Under the pieces are notes generated by a model, which did not search any database, was not told the DNA's origin, and saw nothing but the letters and a program-made list of their open reading frames with translations. 64,000 nucleotides of DNA, taken from Isoetes taiwanensis. Lineage: Eukaryota > Streptophyta > Lycopodiopsida > Isoetales > Isoetaceae. Made by a program: the position numbers and the translations under genes. Below are positions 1 through 12,120 of this stretch, one piece after another; within the stretch, counting starts at the first letter, position 1; every line of letters starts with the position of its first letter. The DNA lies in assembly GCA_021234155.1 (NCBI GenBank), contig JAJEKV010000013.1:14051877-14115876 (forward strand). The letters run 5' to 3'.

Positions 1-544
1 TCATGACAGCGTGCTCCACTACTTGGGCACTTTCGAGCGAGGGAATGGCAGTGTCGCTGGCCGTGCTAACAGACAAGTAGTGGCCCGCCGTGGGTCCCTA
101 CCTTTGGGTCTTACGCTTCTTGGAGGAGCTTTGACCCGCCGTAGCTGTGGATCCCCTCTTCTTGGGAGTGGCCAGTGGGGCCTCGCCCTCATGCAGCAAG
201 TATAGACCTGTGTGTCTGCCAGGCACATGAAAGCGGGGATTTGGAATAACAAAAATGAAAGGGTGTCCCTATAAATGTAGACTCGTTATCGGCCTTTTGT
301 ACAGCATACTATAAATGTAGCCCTTTTTGTACATATACATTTTGAATGCACATTTTTGGAATGGCCATCATGACCAGCTATAAAAGCGCCATGATTAATG
401 GCTATCCACTATCCCGAACCATAATTCGGATTTTGAAATTCTTTCCCAAATTCTTTCTTGGTTTTGCCTCTCGTTCACTATCCTTTTGGATTCCGATCAC
501 GAATTCTTCATCTAGCTATGGCCCCAAAACGCCCTTAAAGCAAG
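1..544. other. Low-information flank with a basic coding remnant
   Basis: No complete gene is visible. On the - strand around 80-195 one frame reads as a short Lys/Ser-rich stretch (PKKRG and SKKRK patches) that looks like a nuclear-localisation segment of a lost protein, but it is open for only a few dozen residues. From 255 to 345 there are two copies of an ATAAATGTAG word and GTACA words like those further into the block. Confidence 0.3.
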
Positions 545-2624
545 ATGCCGGTGCCCCGGTGGAATTTTACCTCAAGGAGTTTACGTTTGGGTTACGAGGT
601 GATCAAGCCAAAGACCTCCGTGAGAAACATGCGAGAGGCCCACATACCCAACCTAGAGATGGTTATGAGCGAGGTATGGGGTGAAGCTCCAAAAAGCGAG
701 GCGAGGATTCAAGGAAGGGAGAATCGACGCATGGAAAGATGATTTTTAAATATTATGAATTGGTTTATGGCAAAACGGGTTACAAACCATTATATTTCAA
801 CCTATTTTGCGAGCATTTGCTCTTCACTTGAAGGGGCGGCTTGTTGATTGGATGGGCGTGGCTAGGACCGCCAAAGATCTTGCCAAAACCCTCGATTCGA
901 GGGCGTTCTGAGAGGACCCTACAACAGGTAAATCCTCAACTATCAAACAGGGACATCGTATTGCGGTGAGAATATTAGAGCCACAGCTTATTCTAGATCG
1001 GATGTTGACACAATAAAGCGATTACTTAAGCATGGGTTGGAGGAGAAAACTAACCTATTGAATGAAGTAGAAACCTTTGGAAGAAAAAGGAGGGATGCAT
1101 TGAAGGTCATCAGCCGGATTGAGGGTAGAAAGGATATGCTATCAGAAGATCTGCGGCCAGATCTGCCGAGAAAATAGATGAGACAAAGCAGGAATTTGAC
1201 AAATTGTCCCGGGATCTGCTGGAAATCTTTGTTATGTTAGGGTGTTGAAGTACAAGTTGGAAGACTTGGTTATGAGTAGACATGATAAAGAACAACACTC
1301 TTCTAAGCTAGAAATTGGTTTTGCGAGGAAGCAACTAAAGACATTGAAAGGCATGAAATCTCAATTGAACAAGCAAAGGAAAAACTTAATTGCATTGAAT
1401 TGGTTCGGAAAGGCATTCACAGTTTTTGGATTTCATGGGGAGAGCAGGACCTATTGTTACGCACCCGAGGCCCTACTGTAGGAGCTACTTCTATAAAGCG
1501 AGTTCATCACATTCGGTTCATGTACTGTTGTGGCCAAGGCTTTGGCAAAAGCGGGTTTGTTCTTTACTAGCTCCATGCGAGATGCTTATTGCCTCTTCGC
1601 TTGTGTTATCTAGTCCATGAAAGGCAATTGCATAAAAGGTTGCATCTGGGATGAGGGCATTGAATTCAGCTTGGTTTCCCCTCTTTGTGAAAGGTATGCA
1701 TTGCTCTCAACTAATTTAAACTTATATTTCTCTTCATTCATATTTGTTATTGTAATCTGCATAGTTCTACATGTATGGCTTTCAGTGCATTGCTATTCCT
1801 TGTACATGTATAACTTTTAGTGTACATCTCATATGAGGTACATAGGCATATATTTGCTTGTTTATTGATGCTTTTATTTTTGAGCTTGGACCTGCGGTTG
1901 TATCAGTTGTACATGTCTCTAATGGAGTCTACATCGCAAATAGATGTACATGCATTTATCTTTAGAGTGCATCGTAGATGGATTCATAAGTATGTGCATT
2001 TTTTACATATATGTGCTTTTTTTTTTGGCATAGATCTACATTCCCTAGCTTGGATACTGGGTACATCCGGGTACATCGGTGTACATCCGGGTACATTGAT
2101 GTACCTTTATGTACATTGAGGAACATGTACATGTACATTTGGCTATAGTTAAATGTAGTTACTTACATTTGGTACATTCTATGTACATGAAATGTACATG
2201 CTTGGCAGGATGTACCATATATTTCTCATTAGTTCTGTTTTCATGTTCTTTTTATGTCTATTGAAATTTAGATCATTTGTTTGTTTTGCGAGATGATTTG
2301 TTCCTATCGAGCGGCTTTAATGGCTGATGTTCTTGAGCCATCTGCATCGACTCTCTTCTGATTTTCTTGAGCATAATAAGCGGACCGAATCGTAGACCCT
2401 CTACCTTCCAGCTCCAGATCACCAATGACATTTTCGGTGCGGTAATAGAACAACCACTTGATTGCACCTTTCGAACATGGCAAAGTGAAGTTGAGGAAAT
2501 TGAGAGGATGGCACTTGAGAAAGCTAAAGCGGTGCGGTCGCGAGCCTTCAATGGCTTGCCGCAGCAAGAAAATCTTTCATCACCAAGTGCTAAATTAGTA
2601 ATTGGAGAAGCTAAGAAAGATTAA
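545..2624 (+). pseudogene. Unassigned coding remnants upstream of the C48 peptidase remnant
   Basis: Three short open stretches look protein-like but are not joined: 545-742 (about 65 codons, Arg/Glu-rich), 1242-1404 (a Lys/Leu/Glu-rich stretch with heptad spacing, probably coiled coil), and 2367-2624 (about 85 codons, charged). I do not recognise a family. They share strand with the peptidase remnant that follows and could be its N-terminal exons or an older neighbouring ORF. Large peptidase-bearing plant transposon proteins often have coiled-coil regions before the C48 domain, which is the only reason to link them. Stops and frame changes throughout indicate decay. Confidence 0.3.
1740..2230. 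repeat. GTACAT-rich cluster 1
   Basis: GTACAT and ATGTACAT words recur irregularly, most densely at 2060-2200, where GGGTACATCC/GGTGTACATCC units follow one another. The word is its own near-complement, so the cluster is symmetrical on both strands. Similar clusters occur at 5,915-5,975 and 7,980-8,350. They may be subterminal or internal binding sites of a DNA transposon, or a decayed tandem array. Confidence 0.6.
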
Positions 2625-2639
2625 CACGTCTCGGCATCA

Positions 2640-4165
2640 TCTGCGAGGTCCCAGCCGGACCTGTTCTGAGAAAGCTACAAAGGACACAGATCAGATTTTA
2701 ACCCGGGGAGATACGGGGAAGAGGAAGCTGAGTTGGTAGTTGAGTCCACTCAAAGAGGAGGCAAAAGAATGCTGGTGATGGCACTCCAAAAGGAAAAAAA
2801 CAGGCAAAATCTCCAGCAACAAAAAATGTCCTCCGAAAAGAAAATCTCCAGGCAAAAAAGTGCCACCACCACCTAGAAAGAGGTATGTCCAAGATGAACT
2901 AATTTTGTTAAACATCTGATTTATGGTAATTAACCACATTTTTTTTGTGCATAGGACACGATCATGGGCCGTGAAGGAAGTCGATCCCGATCCTTACGAA
3001 GTCGGAACAGGAAGAGGAAGAGGATCTACAAGCAACTATTGATGTGATAACAAATAAGGTGCTGGCAGATCCTCGAGAAGATCTTTGAAACAGTGATGAA
3101 TTTACAAGGTGAGTAATATACAATTGATTACAATAGATATATTCTTTTGCTAATGCTGTTGTTTCCTTATGCAGTTTAGTGAACCCGTGAAAAGGTTGGT
3201 TCCATTCACTCCTTATAGGGATTTGTCCTCCTAAGCCCGCACCCTCTATCTTTCAAAGTGATGTTGACGAGTTCTGGAAAGCTGGACTTGACCTCTAAGA
3301 TGGTAGATGTCTATGGGAGGTAGGCTAGCATTTCAACATATTTATGTTATTTCATTCCCTAAGTCACTCATCTTATGTATTAATATGTAATCTGGATTTG
3401 TGTGCGGTACCTTTGTAGCGATCTTCCATCGATTGGAAACACAAGTTTTTATGGTTCGAAGGACACCTTCGAATTTTGTGAATTCCCTCAAGAGCGAGGG
3501 GGGATGCGAGAACACTAACATAAAGGAAGGGCTGGATGGCATTTTGATTGCAAGATGCCAATACATATTTGTTCCAATTCGCAAGGCCCAAATGTGGCAT
3601 TGGCAATACTTGTGCTTCTTTGGTCCAATGAAAAGCTCTTTTCCATCTATAGCTAGCCCAAGTATCTGAGATCCTCTCTCTGTCAAAGGCTATGTACCGG
3701 ATGCTAAAGTGGTCGAAGTAAGTATGAGTTCTGTTTTGTTTTATGATTTGATTATTCTCATATTGCAATTTCTTATGCTTGATTTATTCTCACATTGCAA
3801 TTTTTGCGGGTTTCATAAGCTTGTGATCAATAACATGATGCTCGGATCCAACGGCTTAAGCCATGGTAGGAAGAACTTTGATGCTCGTGTTACGTCCTAA
3901 AATGCGAAACTAGTACCAGCAACCCTTGCATGTACATTGTGGCTTACATGCACAAATTCATAGATGCCGTGGTTGATGCCGACCAAGCTCCATTTTTGTA
4001 AGTAGAACATGTTATTTTCCTATTAGTTATTTGTTGGTATAGTCCTCTAATACTTGTGCACCATGCGAGATGACACCCGGTTGGTTCAGCGATGCCTATG
4101 CCAAGTCACGGAGGGATCATCTAATGGAGGCATTAATTGTATAAGGCGAGATGAATATACAAGCG
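2640..4165 (+). pseudogene. Degenerate multi-exon C48 (Ulp1/SENP-like) cysteine peptidase gene
   Basis: C48 peptidases cleave SUMO or related conjugates, and copies are often carried by plant DNA transposons. Exon-intron structure is still readable: a Lys/Pro-rich basic linker ends at AG|GTATGT (intron 2883-2954), followed by introns 3109-3174 and 3320-3418 and donors at 3718 and 3998. The exon after 3419 has a segment with VPIRKAQMWHW, matching the catalytic His-Trp block (His codon 3598-3600). After 3900 a second block reads CMYIVAYMHKFID, the place of the catalytic Cys helix (Cys codon near 3927), then a typical charged C-terminal helix at 4090-4140. The usual Asp-Cys-Gly around the nucleophile is not kept. 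Frame changes at about 3225, 3500 and 3895 and several stops show it is dead. Identity with C48 rests on motif order only. Confidence 0.5.
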
Positions 4166-4361
4166 GTTGTTCCTACGGGGTAGATAGTCCCTTTGACTTG
4201 TTTGTAAATTACAGTTTTGTATGAGCCATGCTCAGAGCTTCTTTGTACTCAATAAGTAATGAAAAATTAATTTATTTGTCTCACTTACACTGTGCAAATA
4301 ACAATCGTGTAATTATCAATGTGTTTTCTCAATTGTGTAATGCGAAATGTAATTATAAATT

Positions 4362-5000
4362 GTGAATCTCAAGTGTTTTCTTGGCGACGGTGAATCATCT
4401 AATTCAGGGAGAAAGCTCGTTATCTTTGACTTAAATTACGTGTTGGGCAAGAGTGTGCACAAGAATGAAAATATTAACTCAAGATACCCAGATCCGAGAA
4501 AAGATGAGCTTCAATTTAATATAGGAAACAGGTTTTTTCTTTGCGGGCGGGGTTAGCATCCTTTGTTAGCATTTGTAAGAGAAGGGTTTGATGTTGCCAT
4601 CTGGTCTTCACTCACTTCTAAAAATCTTCAACCAATTGTGGAACATATTTGTGATGCTTTTTCCATAAAAGCTGAAGTTTGTTTACAGCCGGGGGCGGTG
4701 TTGGACTCGCCACACAAACACCCTACTTGAACCTCAAAGGGGTTGTTTGTGAAACCATTAGGCGTGGTATGGAAAGAGTACCCAGTACTATGGACATACA
4801 GTTACGATCGACGACGAAAGATACAAATCCACTTTGAATCTGTAGGAAGCTACATATGTCCTTTCTCTTGGACACTGAGATATTAGCTAGTGACGGATTG
4901 CTTGTCATGGAGCTCATTCCATGGCTTAATGGATTCAAAATGGCGAAGATGGTATAGTTTATGTGAAAGAGCATCCAATGACTAATGCGGCCAGATGGCA
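4362..5000 (+). pseudogene. FCP1-like (HAD superfamily) phosphatase-domain remnant
   Basis: FCP1/SCP proteins are HAD-fold phosphatases; one plant subgroup carries DLN instead of the catalytic DxD. The remnant reads KLVIFDLNYVLG at about 4415-4450 (motif 1), then FDVAIWSSLTSKN at about 4585-4630 (motif 2, the WSS/T block), then KPLGVVWKEYP, and finally TIDDERYKSTLNL near 4800-4845 (motif 3, acidic IDD), followed by a SYICPFSW block. The order and spacing match an FCP1 homology domain. The second motif-1 aspartate is Asn, so this is the DLN subgroup or an inactive copy. Frames change after 4550, around 4700 and at a stop near 4847. It lies just behind the C48 remnant on the same strand. Confidence 0.6.
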
Positions 5001-5275
5001 TATCGAGGCGGGTGGAACAGATTTTTTTGGCAAACTATGGCGACAACTTGGGTGCTCTATTTGCCTAAATTTAGTCAATATCACGAACAAGGAATGGAGA
5101 AACCGCCATCATGTTATTGGCCTCTCGGTGGCCCATTGTTGGTCTGAGACTTTTGGTGATGTACAAATTCAAATGTTATGAATATATGTATCAAAGTTTT
5201 TGTTCATTGCACTTGAGTACTCTATTCTTCTTGTCTTTCTTATTGGTACAATTATGAGTGTGTATACATAATTAA

Positions 5276-5730
5276 GTGATCTTCATTTGCTTTGTAGATG
5301 AATGGACTGAAACACAAAAGACTATTAAGAAACTAAGAGATAGAGATTCTGCACCCGGAGGTAATACAAACCAACACAAGCCGCAAGTACATAGGGTTGG
5401 GGACCGATTATCGCCTCTATCTTTGCTGTTCACGAACTTTGGGAAAAGGTTGAGCAAATTGAAAATTATGAGGAACGAGCAACCATGAAAGGTATATTGG
5501 CGACCAATCACTTGTTGCACAACCCTTGGGGAAGGCACGTGTCTGGAAGATCACGAGGCTATGTAGGATGGAAAGGTTTGCCGATGGCACGTGCTATAGA
5601 AACCGCATGGACTCTTGCTTTAGAGGATATCTCTTGACCTCTCTGCGGGCTGGAAGACATGATGCAATAGTCATAAGATATCAGGGCTCCCCTACCGACA
5701 TTTTGAAGCTTGGTCATGAATTATGAGCCA
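5276..5730 (+). pseudogene. Unassigned hydrophilic coding remnant
   Basis: An open stretch 5276-5488 encodes a charged segment beginning DEWTETQKTIKKLRDRD. After a frame change, 5510-5637 reads a Gly/Arg-rich segment (RSRGYVGWKGLPMARAIE) ending at a stop. I do not recognise a domain. Position and strand suggest it is the 3' part of the gene or transposon that supplied the C48 and FCP1-like remnants. A poly(A)-like ATATAAATAAAT tract follows near 5768. Confidence 0.3.
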
Positions 5731-5923
5731 TGCTCATTTTTGGGTGTGTTATATTTATGTCCACAATATAAATAAATCAACCATTTGTACATGAAAACTT
5801 GTCCATTTCTTATCTTTGCCATGGTGAAACCATTTTAGTGTTTATGCAATTCAACTTTCTTGTGTTCAATTCTAATCAACTTACACTTAACAAATTTTTA
5901 TAAGATTTTCGGAATGTACAATG

Positions 5924-5964
5924 ATGTACATAAGATGTACATCTGTTGTACATCTTATGTACAT
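5924..5964. repeat. GTACAT palindrome with 18-bp perfect arms
   Basis: Arms 5924-5941 and 5947-5964 are exact reverse complements built of ATGTACAT and AAGATGTACA words, with a 5-nt loop. It sits between the + strand remnants ending near 5730 and the - strand gene ending near 6155, so it marks the convergent junction of the accessory block. Confidence 0.8.
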
Positions 5965-7979
5965 TGATGTACATAATGCACTTACAAGTAGTCCGGTTCT
6001 TGGTTCTTATAACAAAAGTATTACAATATTTCAGGAAAGTACTACAGATCGACTTAGTCCATGTCATCTACAATTCTTTGGAAGTTGTGATAACAATGTC
6101 TCATGGACTTCATCGGCAAGTGAAATCTTTGTGCTTGCCCCCTTGACTTGTGTTTTACTTTCTTGAATGGGATTGAACCCCAATCCACAGATTCTGCGGT
6201 ACCAAAACATTCTTAGTAGGAAGCGGTTTATACTTATTGTGGCGACACGGGATTAGTTCATAATATTGTCCTTCAATGACACTAGTGCCAGCCAGAGTAT
6301 TCATTTCCATAGTCATCAATTGAATCTTCTTCCAATGCATGCTTTTCCCCGGTGCACATGAGAACATAGTATGAAACACCTTCCACATTGTGCGGTCTTT
6401 GCAAAAGACACAAATACATCAAAAAGCGGCTTCGGTGTCATCTAAACCAGCCTCGTCCCTCTGCATACAAAACTTCCACATCATTTTCAGCTTCAAACAC
6501 GAGAGGCAATATGATGCGTGGGCTCCAAACTTTTAGAGACCATTCTCCACAATGTTTAATGTTCTCACAATTCAACCAATTGAAGTTAATGCAAGCATCA
6601 CAAAAGCACGAGAGTGGTGCGCATAGCAACTTTGTTGGATCTCTTTGGGTTTATAGTTGACCTGAGAATGTATCTGGCGAGTACCGGGTAAAGTCTTGCA
6701 ATTGAATGCTTCTGCTTTGTTCACATCTGTTTTTCCAACCTCCCAAAACACCCTTTCACAATCCGATTCCTTGGCCCTTAAAAGCGCACAAATTTGTTTA
6801 CGCTTTTTGTCAGCGGCATGCCATTTTGTTTTCTCTGCCGCTCTCAAGCCACAACTTTGCTATACCCAGCCTCGCCATCATGTGTGCCTTTCCCATGGCC
6901 GGATCCAAAGAAATTCCATATCACTTTCGAATTTTATTTTCAACATGGTATCTCTGATTCCATACCATGCACGCGTCTTGATTTGAATTGAGATGCACAA
7001 CCATCCGACCACACATAATGAAGGTTTATGTGTCCACCTCCATTATTCTTAAGCCACCCCAAATGTAATTTAAAACCATGTTGCACAAAATGAGTGTCAT
7101 GCTTCTGTCATCACGAAACATAGAAATGCCTTTGTTTTTTTAAGCTTACCTTCTATTTTCATCATTGAAATATGGACCAAAATACTAATTTGATCGGGAT
7201 TCCAATGCTTTCGGATTGCACTTACGTCCCCTGGTTTCAATGTGTAGTTCTCTGCAAAGTCAACAACGGACAACACACTATTATCCGGGAGTTTCTCAAC
7301 ACATCTTTTAAACTGTTTGCTCTCGCCCGGTGTCTTTTGTAAAGTTATGATCGTAAACTTAGCAAGCTGATTTTTCATGTTCTTTAACAAAGCAGATGCT
7401 TTGTCATTCGATCAACTAATCTAAGCCTTATACGGATGTACCTTTTTGGATGGCTCATTGACATATGCATATACTTGCCGGTCCACATTGAATTCCATCT
7501 TCCTCGTTTGGACGGATGTCTAATTTCTTCACTCCACATTCATCACATTCGCCTTTGATGCATTTTAGTTTATGCCATTCATCCGTCACATATTTCTACC
7601 AAAGCTGTTGACCTCCACAAGATACTAACATTATCAAAAGTTTTCTTGTTTGCTTGACATACTCCATTGTTTTCTTTGGGATGCCACGAGACACTACAAC
7701 CCCCGCAAGTGCAATTAACATGTAGGGATCTCCTCATATCATTGAAGGCCTTTACGTACGGATACGCTTGCTCATGTTTGACACAACAACATGTGTTTCT
7801 CTCCTTCAATTTCCTTATGCAATCGGGTTTGGATACTTTGAAGCGTCGAAGGCGAATTTTGGTATCGGGATTACGATATACAAACCGTTGATAAAGCTCG
7901 GTCGCAATAACAAAAGCATTAAAGACCATGTTAGCAAAATGATGTCGGCAACCGGATGCCAAAAGAGTATTGAACTATA

Positions 7980-8350
7980 CTATTGTACAATTAATGTATG
8001 TTCTATGTACATAAAATGTCCATCCAACAGTTCCAGCGATGCATTCTTGTACATCTAATGTACATCTAATGTCTGCAGATACATCTAATGTACGATACAG
8101 TTCCTTGAACATCAATGTACATCCAATGTACATCCAATGTACATCAATGTACATCTAATTAATGTTCCAATATTAGTACATCACATTAATGTTACAATAT
8201 TAGTACAACTAATGTACATATGTACGATTTGTTTGGCTTCATTACGAAAGTACACTAAAATGTAGAATGATGTAATTTTGATATTCAAGTACATGTAAAT
8301 GCGGTTTGCATGGACATGTAAGCTGATTAATGGATGTACATCTAAAAAGT
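7980..8350. repeat. GTACAT-rich cluster 2
   Basis: Dense repeats of GTACATCTAAT and GTACATCCAAT words, for example several consecutive copies at 8050-8160, plus two copies of an AATGTT(A/C)CAATATTAGTACA unit at 8160-8215. The cluster lies inside the broken - strand transposase-like gene, possibly in a former intron. Confidence 0.7.
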
Positions 8351-8460
8351 ACCTAATAGCACATCACCGCAAGATTTACGCTACTATATAAACAATGTAA
8401 AATGCAATACATTTCATGAGAACCATGTGTATTCATTAACAGGTCACTTTCGAACGAGAA

Positions 8461-8510
8461 CTAGAATGTCTGAGAATGTACTAGAATGTCTGAGAATGTA
8501 CTAGAATGTC
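8461..8510. repeat. 20-bp tandem repeat, 2.5 copies
   Basis: CTAGAATGTCTGAGAATGTA is repeated exactly from 8461 to 8500, and a half copy follows to 8510. It is internal to the - strand pseudogene and would add residues in the antisense frame only. Confidence 0.9.
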
Positions 8511-10010
8511 ATGAAAGAATTTTGGAAGAAAACATAAACTCCAAGACTGAATTGATTCAATTACAAGAGCAAACCCGTGAGATATCAAGGTATTGTATTG
8601 CTTGTGTTCTCCTCTTTATGACATCTCTAACCTTTGGTGAAACTTTGGTATTGTCAAGCCAAAATTCACGAACACGACATTTGATTGAATCATCGATTCT
8701 ATTTGATCTTGGCATCCTTCCGCCAAAGCCCATACATTTGCTCCACTTAATGACATTATCTTCCTTCTTCTGCAGCTTTGGATAAATTTCTTGGTCAGTA
8801 TCTTTAGCAATTTTGAAGAAACATTCTTGTTTATATCTCCTTTTTTCCAACAATCATTGATAACGATGAATGTTTTGCGACCAATTTATCTTTGCTATTA
8901 GCGGACTTTACTTCTTGAAGTCCATCTTTCAAGTTTCGATCATTGATTTCATAACAATAACCGGAAGGATTTCCAATTACGGGTTGAAAAACGAAAAAAG
9001 CGTCATCTTGCAACAAGCGATCACAAAAACTAATCTTTGATCACGGACGAGGCGTTTACAAGAAGCGAGGATGCAATCCACCGACACTGTCAACACGCTT
9101 CTTTATTTGTTTTGTGGCATAACACGGCCAATGTCGGCATACTTGCGCTTACAACCATCACTTCCATTGGAATTCTCACCCTCCATGAGCAGTTGACATG
9201 TGTTTGCTTCCGAAATTCCTTGATTGTTCTTCCTGTGAAAGGGGAATTTCAGAAAGGGAGGGACGGATCCATTCAATTTGGTTCGGTGGTTCGGTGGTTA
9301 ACCAAGAATTTCGGGGGGAATGTCAGGGATGATCTTGCAATCATTGCATATCTGACACAAAACGACAAACCATAGTATCTTGATGTACATCTAAAATGTA
9401 CCCCAAAAAAGCACAAATTCGTCCTTCAATTCAGTACGATGTACGTACACCCTTTCATGCTTTTACCCGCATCCACCGGGCAAAGAGGGAATTGCATCCC
9501 AAAAAGCTTACCCTTATACATCTAAATCTGATCCTTGCTCTTTCGGACGGAAGTGACCAACAACAAACTTAAGATTTCCGGTTTTGTGCTCATGGGAAGA
9601 CCACCCTAAGAGGGGATGAAATCGTGGAATTTGTGTTCAATAAGAGAAATGTATTTGAGGAATGAAATAAAATTTTGCAGCAATGATGGCAAGTTTGACC
9701 ATTTACATTATGTGAATCCACCACCTAGATTATTTTGGATAGAATTGGTCAGGCAGGAAGTGGTACTAGACTAGAAGAGATGACAAAAGATGGTGACGGG
9801 GGCGCGTGATGTGGCAATTCTTTTGAATGTTCATTGTGTTTAAGGAAGGGTGCCCATGAACCGCCCACTTAAGGACACAAATGTTATTACGATGGACTAA
9901 ATTTTTTATAACTCCTCCTTTTAACATATCATAGTGAAGTTTGGTTCTTTAGCTTTGAATTGATCCCACACACTAAAGTCTACGATAAATTTGGAGTTCA
10001 CTACAAAGAG

Positions 10011-10132
10011 TTTAAGTCAAGAGGCTAATTTAACCCAATAGATCACATGCACCCTTCAAATGGTCCAAAGAATTTAAGTCAGGAGGCTCATTTAACCCAA
10101 CATACCACATGCACCCTTCAAATGGACCACAT
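10011..10132. repeat. Tandem duplication, 62-bp unit, two copies
   Basis: Copies 10011-10072 and 10073-10132 share TTTAAGTCA(A/G)GAGGCT, TTTAACCCAA and CACATGCACCCTTCAAATGG with a handful of substitutions. It is an old local duplication in non-coding DNA. Confidence 0.85.
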
Positions 10133-11139
10133 AGGATCTTTAATAGCCAACTGCTTACTTGCGAGGTAATAAAAATTATACATCATTTCTTTTTCTAGAT
10201 TTATGTCTTACACTATTCTAGAGGATTGGCATGGCCCTAAATCTCCACCATAGCTGTGAGGAGTTCGACCTTCATGGTCTAACAACAAGCTATAAACCAT
10301 CCAAACAGCACATCTTGTTCCACAACCAAAGCATGACCAAAATGTTTACACATGCGAGAAATAATTTAGAGAAGTATTGGTACGAAGATACGACCCTTTT
10401 ACTTCTCAAACAACAATTGAAAAACAATGTATTTCAGTATTTTTACAGTGGATTCTTATTCAAAATAGACACAAGAATCAATATACATCAAAAAATAAAT
10501 GCTTGGTTGAACCTAATATATCACTGAAACAAATATCAGTGAATCGACTAAACTTAATATTGATATACAATTCAAAAGTTCAAATGTGTCAACTCTAGAA
10601 ACACACCAACTACTCAAGCAAACTTTGTGATCTTCCTATATAACGAGGAATGTTCTTTTAACATGTTCAATGATATACTATCTTCTACCCTATTCAATGA
10701 TGTACTGCCTTTGTCATTTGTGACAATGTAAACTTGTTTGCATTCATGCCCTCTAATTTCATTCTAACTATATACATGCTCTCATGCTGCCAGAATTTCT
10801 CGTGTAAGCTTAGGGTCTCCACCACTGTAATCAGTAAAAATTTCAGACCCCTATCTATCTATCTTAAACAGGCCAGCCAGCTTCTGCAACTTGTCACATG
10901 ATGACTTCTTATCCCACCACTGCCACAGGACACAGAGTGGCTAATTTAGGAATTGACCATTGATGTTTTTCTCTAACAAGTTGGTTGCATTTCATGCAGT
11001 ATGAGACAAATCTGAAATCTGTCTGATATGAGAGAAGAATTTTACCATATTCTCTGGATGAAGGAAATCTGCAGGTACGACAAACATGACTATAAATTTG
11101 TGCTGGATTAGCTAATAATATCTGTATTATTTAATAATC

Positions 11140-12120
11140 ACTGAAACTGCATTTGTGCTACTTCTGCTTCCCTGTCTAGCATGTCTGCTAACTTCTCCCC
11201 ATGCAGGTTCTGTGTTCGGCTTGTTTTTCTGCCCTCAGGGTCAAAGGAGAAGAATCTAAGTTACTGTTATCCACAGTTTTCTCTAATGACATATCCTCCT
11301 CGCAGCTTTAGATGTTTCCATATTCCCTGGACACTGCAAGGCCATCAGTTAATCGGTTAGCTGAACAGTAAAGACCATAATAATCACTAATGAATAGTTC
11401 ATCACCTGCCATTTCATAACTAGAATAAAATTGGATGTGACTTAGCTCATCACCATATTCACCAACTTAAAATTCACCTGCGTTATTTCTGCTTCTCTGT
11501 CTAGCAAGCTTTCTAATGTTGCTACAGGCATAGTCTGTGTTGTACATGTTTCTTTGTCCTTGAAGTCCAAAACACAAGCATTTAACAAGTTGTGTGCAAA
11601 TTTTGCTCCTGTGCACTATCCTCATTGCACTATTCTCTTGCACTGAGATGTATCTGTATTTGGCCTCTGAGATGCAATCAGATTATGTTAGAAACCATTT
11701 GCAATTTTAACACTACCAACTAAATTAGGTCAATGAACCTACCAATCAATGATGCACTTGTTCTATTTCTAGTTTTCTATTTAACGGTCTTTCTTCTCTG
11801 TGCCTGATACCCAACTTGTGCCAGTCATTTACAAATCCATATCCTCCTCATTGCTATCTCCACTTGCCGGATGCTGATACAAATGATACCACATCCATCA
11901 GACCAGCAATTGACCAAGCCTTAGAAGCACATTAGGGAAATGTATTCACCAATTGAAACTGCAATTGTGCAATTTTGGGTTCTCTATCCACTGGCTCCAT
12001 TAACATTGGCATGTGCCTGGTCTTTGTTTGGCTTGTTTCTTTGTGTTTCCTAACAAAAACACCAGCATCTCTACTTCTGTACACAGTTTGCTCCAACGCC
12101 AGATTTTCGTCCCCACTCCA
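11140..12120. repeat. Diverged long-period tandem repeats
   Basis: At least four related segments can be seen near 11140, 11470, 11750 and 11955. Each starts with a CTGCATTTGTGC or TTATTTCTGCTTCTCTGTCT-like stretch, continues through a CTGTGTT...GGCTTGTTTCTTTG-like stretch, and ends near a CATATCCTCCTC or related word. Similarity is partial and spacing uneven (about 200-330 bp). No open frame runs through them, so they look like an aged non-coding array. Confidence 0.4.

Larger units (their letters stand above)
6155..9186 (-). pseudogene. Degenerate transposase-like gene with an FAENYT motif
   Basis: Fragments read in order on the - strand. A start at 9186 gives an N-terminus with a basic KRKYAD patch. 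About 8850-8560 has a VREFWLDNTKVSP segment. 7962-7579 has a Cys-rich block (KPDCIRKLKERNTCCCVKH, then a CTCGGC-like cluster). 7390-7097 has SVVDFAENYT, then DQISILVHI. 6847-6572 and 6620-6440 follow (SCYAHHS; FEAENDVEVLYAE), and a tail with YYELIPCRHNKYKP lies at 6388-6155. This order resembles large uncharacterised proteins that share a D-F-x-E-N-Y motif, probably part of an RNase H-like transposase core; that assignment is from memory of the pattern. Stops and frameshifts separate all fragments, and the GTACAT cluster at 7,980-8,350 interrupts the gene. It faces the C48/FCP1-like remnants. Confidence 0.45.
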
